Assembly: GCF_009728995.1 (NCBI RefSeq) | Contig: NZ_VTZW01000019.1 | Span: 1-64,000, forward strand | Reading direction: 5' to 3' | Length of the DNA: 64,000 bases | Source: Streptomonospora sp. PA3 | Lineage (GTDB): Bacteria > Actinomycetota > Actinomycetes > Streptosporangiales > Streptosporangiaceae | Part shown: positions 60,442 to 64,000 of the stretch, piece by piece | Layout: the number at the start of each line of letters is the position of its first letter | How positions within the stretch are numbered: position 1 is the stretch's first letter | The notes under the pieces: generated by a model | Database searches by the model: none | Told to the model about the DNA's origin: nothing | What the model saw: the letters and a program-made list of their open reading frames with translations, nothing else | Made by a program: the position numbers and the translations under genes

Positions 60442-60460
60442 TTAGGTTAGCCTAACCTCG
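60442..60460. promoter_or_regulatory. Iron box (IdeR/DmdR1-type site)
   Basis: TTAGGTTAGCCTAACCTCG matches the actinobacterial iron box consensus TTAGGTTAGSCTAACCTAA at 17 of 19 positions and is palindromic. It lies 61 bp before the fprA ATG, so iron-dependent repression is likely. Confidence 0.85.
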
Positions 60461-60520
60461 TACAGCGTGCCCGGGTTGCGCACCGCGACCCGAGCTGACG
60501 CGACCAATGGAGATGTGCCA

Positions 60521-61894
60521 ATGACGCGACCACTGCGCGTGGGAATCGTGGGGTCCGGCCCCGCGGGTGTTTACGCGGCCGACCTGCTGACCAAGGACGA
60601 GACCCTGGCCGCGTGCGGCACACCGGTCAGCATCGACGTCCTCGACCGGCTCCCCACCCCCTACGGCCTGGTCCGCTACGGCGTGGCCCCCGACCACCCG
60701 CGCATCAAGCAGATCCAGCAGGCCCTGCACAAGGTCCTCGACAAGCCCGAGGTCCGGTTCCTGGGCAACGTGGACTACGGCCGCGACCTCAAGCTGGAGG
60801 ATCTGCGCCGCCACTACGACGCCGTGGTGTTCGCCACCGGCTCCGACCGCGACCGCCCGCTGGACATCCCCGGCATCGACCTGCCCGGCTCGCACGGCGC
60901 CGCGGACTTCGTCGCCTGGTACGACAGCCACCCCGATGCCGACCCCGCCCGGCACGTCGAGGGCGGCGCCGCCGCGGTGATCGGCGCGGGCAACGTCGCC
61001 GTGGACGTCGCCCGCATCCTGGCAAAGGACGCCGCGGACCTCCTCGGCACCGACATCACCGACGACGTCCACCGGTCGCTGGCGGACAAGCGGGTCACCG
61101 ACGTGCACGTCTTCGCCCGCCGCGGTATCGCCCAGGCCAAGTTCACCCCGATGGAGCTGCGTGAACTGGACAAGCAGCCCGGCGTCGAGGTGCTGGTCGA
61201 CCCCGAGGACTTCGACCTGTGCGCGGCCAGCATGGCCGCCATCGAGGAGTCCAACCAGGTCAAGACGAACGTCAAGATCCTGCAGAACTGGGCGATCCGC
61301 GACCCGCGGGGCGAACCGCGCCGACTGCACCTGCACTTCCTGCACCGCCCCGCAGCGGTGCTGGGCGAGGATCGGGTGAGCGGGCTGCGCACCGAGCGCA
61401 TGGAGCTGACCGGCGACGGCGGCGTCCGCGGCACCGGCGAGTACGTCGACCACGACGTGCAGGCGGTCTACCGTGCCGTGGGCTACCTCGGCTCCCCGGT
61501 GGCCGACCTGCCCTTCGACGCCGAGCGCGGCGTCGTCCCCAACGACGGCGGCCGGGTCCTCGACCTCGACGACAAACCCGTCCCCGGCGTCTACGCCACG
61601 GGATGGATCAAGCGCGGCCCGGTGGGCCTCATCGGCCACACCAAGGGCGACGCGCTGGAGACCGTCACCAACCTGGTGGCCGACCGCGCGGCGTTCGCGC
61701 CGGCGGCCGAGCCCGAGCCCGAGGCGTTCCTGCGCCTGCTTGAGGAGCGCGGCGTCGCCTACACCACCTGGGAGGGCTGGCAGCGCTTGGAGGCCCACGA
61801 GGAGTCGCTGGGCCTCGCCCGGGGCCGCAAGCGGATCAAGGTGCGCTCGCGCGCGGAGATGACCCGCATCGCCCGGGCCGGCGCTCCCGCCTGA
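60521..61894 (+). CDS. fprA: Ferredoxin/flavodoxin-NADP reductase, adrenodoxin-reductase type
   Basis: FAD enzyme of 457 residues that passes electrons between NADPH and ferredoxin. The FAD loop is RVGIVGSGPAGVYAADLL, and the substrate-proximal TPYGLVRYGVAPDHP is the hallmark of the adrenodoxin-reductase family. The NADP loop is AVIGAGNVAVDVARIL, and the C-terminal GWIKRGPVGLIGHTKGDA completes the active site. Length matches mycobacterial FprA. The ATG at 60521 follows GGAG. An iron box in the promoter suggests a role in iron starvation, perhaps in reducing ferric siderophores or supplying iron-sulfur ferredoxins. Confidence 0.94.
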   Translation: MTRPLRVGIVGSGPAGVYAADLLTKDETLAACGTPVSIDVLDRLPTPYGLVRYGVAPDHPRIKQIQQALHKVLDKPEVRFLGNVDYGRDLKLEDLRRHYDAVVFATGSDRDRPLDIPGIDLPGSHGAADFVAWYDSHPDADPARHVEGGAAAVIGAGNVAVDVARILAKDAADLLGTDITDDVHRSLADKRVTDVHVFARRGIAQAKFTPMELRELDKQPGVEVLVDPEDFDLCAASMAAIEESNQVKTNVKILQNWAIRDPRGEPRRLHLHFLHRPAAVLGEDRVSGLRTERMELTGDGGVRGTGEYVDHDVQAVYRAVGYLGSPVADLPFDAERGVVPNDGGRVLDLDDKPVPGVYATGWIKRGPVGLIGHTKGDALETVTNLVADRAAFAPAAEPEPEAFLRLLEERGVAYTTWEGWQRLEAHEESLGLARGRKRIKVRSRAEMTRIARAGAPA

Positions 61895-62170
61895 GGACGG
61901 CGCCGGCACGGGGCGCAAGCCCGCTCCCGCACACGCGGTGTGATGCGGATTACCTCGCCCGACTCCGGCCCTCGCGGAACACATCGGCGCCGTTATGGGT
62001 TACAGTCGCCAGTGGCCGGTGTGGTAGCAAGTGTCCCCCGGGCCTCACCTATCGCCTTCGCGGAATACCGCGTGCGGCGCCCGCTCCGGCGGACGACCGT
62101 ACGGACTTCGGAGCCGCGTTGTGCCATGCGCCGAGAGGCGACCGCCACACCGGCCACTCATCCTCTCTAC

Positions 62171-62203
62171 CCGCCCCGCGTTCCTGCCTGGAAGGCGGGG
62201 CGG
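62171..62203. other. Leader hairpin before PBP gene
   Basis: A 14-bp GC stem with one mismatch (62171-62184 with 62190-62203) and a TGCCT loop, 23 bp before the start of the penicillin-binding protein gene and just before its GGAAGG site. It may end readthrough from fprA or act as a leader structure. The rest of the 61895-62226 gap shows no gene. Confidence 0.5.
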
Positions 62204-62226
62204 CGCTGTTTGGAAGGACGACCCCC

Positions 62227-64000
62227 GTGGAAGACGACCGGCGCCCCTGGGGACCGGGTGAACCCTCCCCCTCTCCCTTTCCGCCGCCCGGCCGGCACGG
62301 CGGTGACGAGGACGGCCCCGGCCCCGAGCCCGGCGCCTACGGCCCCGATGCGCCCGCCGGACCGCCGGCCTGGGCCGGTCCCGGCGACCGCGCATTCGGA
62401 GGCGCCCAGCCGCCCGGTGGGCAGCCGCCGCAGGCGCCCGCCGCCCCCGGGAGCGGCGGGCCGCAGCCGGCCCAGTGGCAGCCGGCCGCCCCGTCCTCTC
62501 CCTACTCCATCCCCAGCCCCTCCCCCGACTCCGCTGCGCAGCCGCCGCGGCCCCAGGGCCCCGACCCCCTCGCGCCGGCCGGCGGATCCGGCCACCCCGA
62601 GCCGCAGCCGGCGGCCGCCCCCACCGGGCCCGCGCCCGGCACGGGCTACTCGCCGGGCGCCGGCGACGGGCCGCCCCACGTCCCCGCCGGCGCCGAGGGT
62701 GTCCCCGGCCCCGGCGACCGGCCGCGCCGCTCGCGCAAGGGCCTGGTCATCGGCCTGATCAGCGGGCTGGTCGTGCTCGCCCTCGTCGGCGGCGGGGTGT
62801 CGTGGTACATCCTGACCCTCCCCCAGCCGGAGGACACCGCCGACGCCTACGCCAAGGCGTGGAACTCCCAGGACTACGCGGCCATGGGCGAGCTGGCCGC
62901 CGGCGGCGGCGCCGCCGCGGCCCTGAAGCGGCTGGACGAGAACCTGGGGATCGACACGGTCAGCGTCACCACCGGCCAGGTCGAGGAGGGCGACGACAGT
63001 GCCACCGTCCCCTTCGACGCCGCGTTCGGGCTCAGCAACGCGGGCGAGTGGAGCTACTCCGGCGAACTGCCGCTGGTGCAGGCCGACGGGGAGTGGAAGG
63101 TCGACTTCAGCCCCGCGGCGCTGCACCCCGACCTCGGTCCGGGCCAGACGCTCGTGCGCACCAACGAGTGGGGCGAGCGCGGGCACGTCCTCGCCGCCGA
63201 CGGCACCCGGCTGGACGACGGCAGCGCCTCGGGGTCGGTGCAGATGATCGTCGGCGAAATCGGCACCGTCGCCGAGGAGGACCTGGCCGATCTCGGCCCG
63301 GCTTACGAGGTCGGCGACCCGGTGGGCGTCAGCGGCGTGCAGAAGACCTACCAGGACCGCCTGGCGGGCAAGGCCGCCACGGCCATCCGCGTCGCGAAGT
63401 CGGGAACCCCGCCCCAGGACGTGCCCGAGGACGCCCCGACCCTCGCGACCCTCGGCGGCTCCGACGGCAAGGACGTCACGCTCAGCCTCGACCCGCGCAT
63501 CCAGGCCGCCGTCTCCCAGGCGATCGTCGACCAGTCCAAGCCGACCGCTATGGTGGCGCTGCGCCCCTCCACCGGCGAGGTGCTGGCCGCCGCCAACGTG
63601 CCCGGCGGCTTCAACCGCGCACTGGACGGCCAGTACCCGGCCGGCTCGATCTTCAAGATCATCTCCTACCACGCCCTGCTCAACTCGGGCATGGGGATGG
63701 ACGCGCAGCTGAACTGCCCCAAGAAGGCGACGGTGGGCGGCCGCCCCTACAAGAACGCCGGCGATGCGGCCTACGGAGCGCAGACGGTCACCGAGGCCTT
63801 CGCCACCTCCTGCAACACCGCACTGGTGCAGGAGGTCGCCGACCGGCTCGACGGCGCCTCGCTGCTCAAGAGCGCCGAGCGCTTCGGCTTCAACACCGGG
63901 TTCGCCGGCGGCGTGCCGGTGTTCAAGCCCTCTCTTCCCCAGCCCGACAGCGTCAGCCTGCTCACCGCCTCCAGCATCGGGCAGGGCCAGGTGCTGACCT
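62227..64000 (+). CDS. Class B penicillin-binding protein (transpeptidase), 5' part
   Basis: Cell-wall D,D-transpeptidase; 591 residues are visible and the frame runs off the window end. An unusually long proline- and glycine-rich cytoplasmic tail (1-171) precedes a membrane helix (about 173-196, KGLVIGLISGLVVLALVGGG). Next comes an NTF2-like MecA-N domain (about 200-325, PEDTADAYAKAWNSQDYAAM), a dimerisation linker, and the transpeptidase domain. The catalytic serine lies in AGSIFK (S474-x-x-K477), and the SxN motif is SCNTA at 528-532. The KTG motif must lie past the end. The start is GTG at 62227 after GGAAGG. The MecA-N domain also occurs in methicillin-resistance PBP2a, but it is common in ordinary actinobacterial PBPs. 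Confidence 0.88.
   Translation, partial: MEDDRRPWGPGEPSPSPFPPPGRHGGDEDGPGPEPGAYGPDAPAGPPAWAGPGDRAFGGAQPPGGQPPQAPAAPGSGGPQPAQWQPAAPSSPYSIPSPSPDSAAQPPRPQGPDPLAPAGGSGHPEPQPAAAPTGPAPGTGYSPGAGDGPPHVPAGAEGVPGPGDRPRRSRKGLVIGLISGLVVLALVGGGVSWYILTLPQPEDTADAYAKAWNSQDYAAMGELAAGGGAAAALKRLDENLGIDTVSVTTGQVEEGDDSATVPFDAAFGLSNAGEWSYSGELPLVQADGEWKVDFSPAALHPDLGPGQTLVRTNEWGERGHVLAADGTRLDDGSASGSVQMIVGEIGTVAEEDLADLGPAYEVGDPVGVSGVQKTYQDRLAGKAATAIRVAKSGTPPQDVPEDAPTLATLGGSDGKDVTLSLDPRIQAAVSQAIVDQSKPTAMVALRPSTGEVLAAANVPGGFNRALDGQYPAGSIFKIISYHALLNSGMGMDAQLNCPKKATVGGRPYKNAGDAAYGAQTVTEAFATSCNTALVQEVADRLDGASLLKSAERFGFNTGFAGGVPVFKPSLPQPDSVSLLTASSIGQGQVLT

Noticed and set aside
62227-64000. A methicillin-resistance (mecA-like) determinant
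   Set aside because: The MecA-N domain is common in ordinary class B PBPs of actinobacteria; position, codon use and lack of a mec context argue for a housekeeping protein.
1-64000. tRNA, rRNA or known riboswitch genes
   Set aside because: I looked for cloverleaf-like T-arm sequences, conserved rRNA stretches and common riboswitch cores and found none I could support by eye.

Overview
The window is very GC-rich, densely coding DNA with frequent GTG and TTG starts, leaderless -10 boxes placed 6-7 nt before start codons, an IdeR/DmdR-type iron box, an adrenodoxin-type ferredoxin-NADP reductase and PPOX-fold proteins. Together these point to a filamentous actinobacterium. A Nocardiopsaceae-like host (Nocardiopsis/Streptomonospora group) is my best guess, by inference only. 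I see no rRNA, tRNA, CRISPR array, complete insertion sequence or prophage. The chromosome looks like ordinary housekeeping and catabolic DNA, interrupted by several repeat-filled intergenic islands.

Layout. 1-966: end of a GH18 chitinase, followed by about 1 kb without a gene that holds an inverted-repeat element and four stem-loops. 2037-4189: Bcr/CflA efflux pump convergent with a pentapeptide-repeat protein. 4246-11356: purine catabolism module, with PucR divergent from a xanthine dehydrogenase operon (FAD subunit, 2Fe-2S subunit, 8-oxoguanine-deaminase-like amidohydrolase, molybdenum subunit). 11416-13246: short-chain dehydrogenase and two small membrane-anchored proteins with ribosomal L7/L12 C-terminal-like domains. 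13256-17567: TetR regulator divergent from a second molybdenum hydroxylase, in which the 2Fe-2S and molybdenum subunits are fused; a twin palindrome sits on the promoter. 18094-22028: GntR/FadR regulator divergent from lutABC (lactate oxidation). 22217-28702: flavin-fold oxidoreductase, treZ, rlmA-like methyltransferase, a repeat island and treY (trehalose from glycogen). 28875-29330: aroQ, then another repeat island. 30062-31180: PstS lipoprotein behind a PHO box.

31563-33529: LURP-one-related protein convergent with an O-methyltransferase-like protein. 33792-41858: a SWIM protein followed by a tightly overlapping DUF5691 / MoxR AAA+ / DUF5682 / VWA operon, resembling the uncharacterised E. 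coli yehL-M-P-Q set; it is the best candidate for a poorly understood system here. 41932-51387: CorA transporter, AlkB, a large Vps62-like membrane protein, a tiny HTH protein, EamA exporter with a divergent LysR, a second LysR, ketopantoate reductase and a GNAT acetyltransferase. 51388-53583: 2.2 kb without a gene, made of several repeat families. 53584-64000: PPOX protein, zinc-finger/coiled-coil protein, cyclase-family hydrolase, FUSC transporter, acyltransferase, hypothetical protein, FprA under an iron box, and the first 1.8 kb of a class B penicillin-binding protein that runs off the window.

The most unusual non-coding content is (i) a dispersed element with TGCGGCAATGGG-type inverted ends and a variable number of internal ~50-bp units, seen at four intergenic islands, and (ii) a ~72-bp-period GC-rich module at three places, twice ending in the same long AT-richer hairpin. 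All functions are inferred from sequence reading alone; no database search was run.
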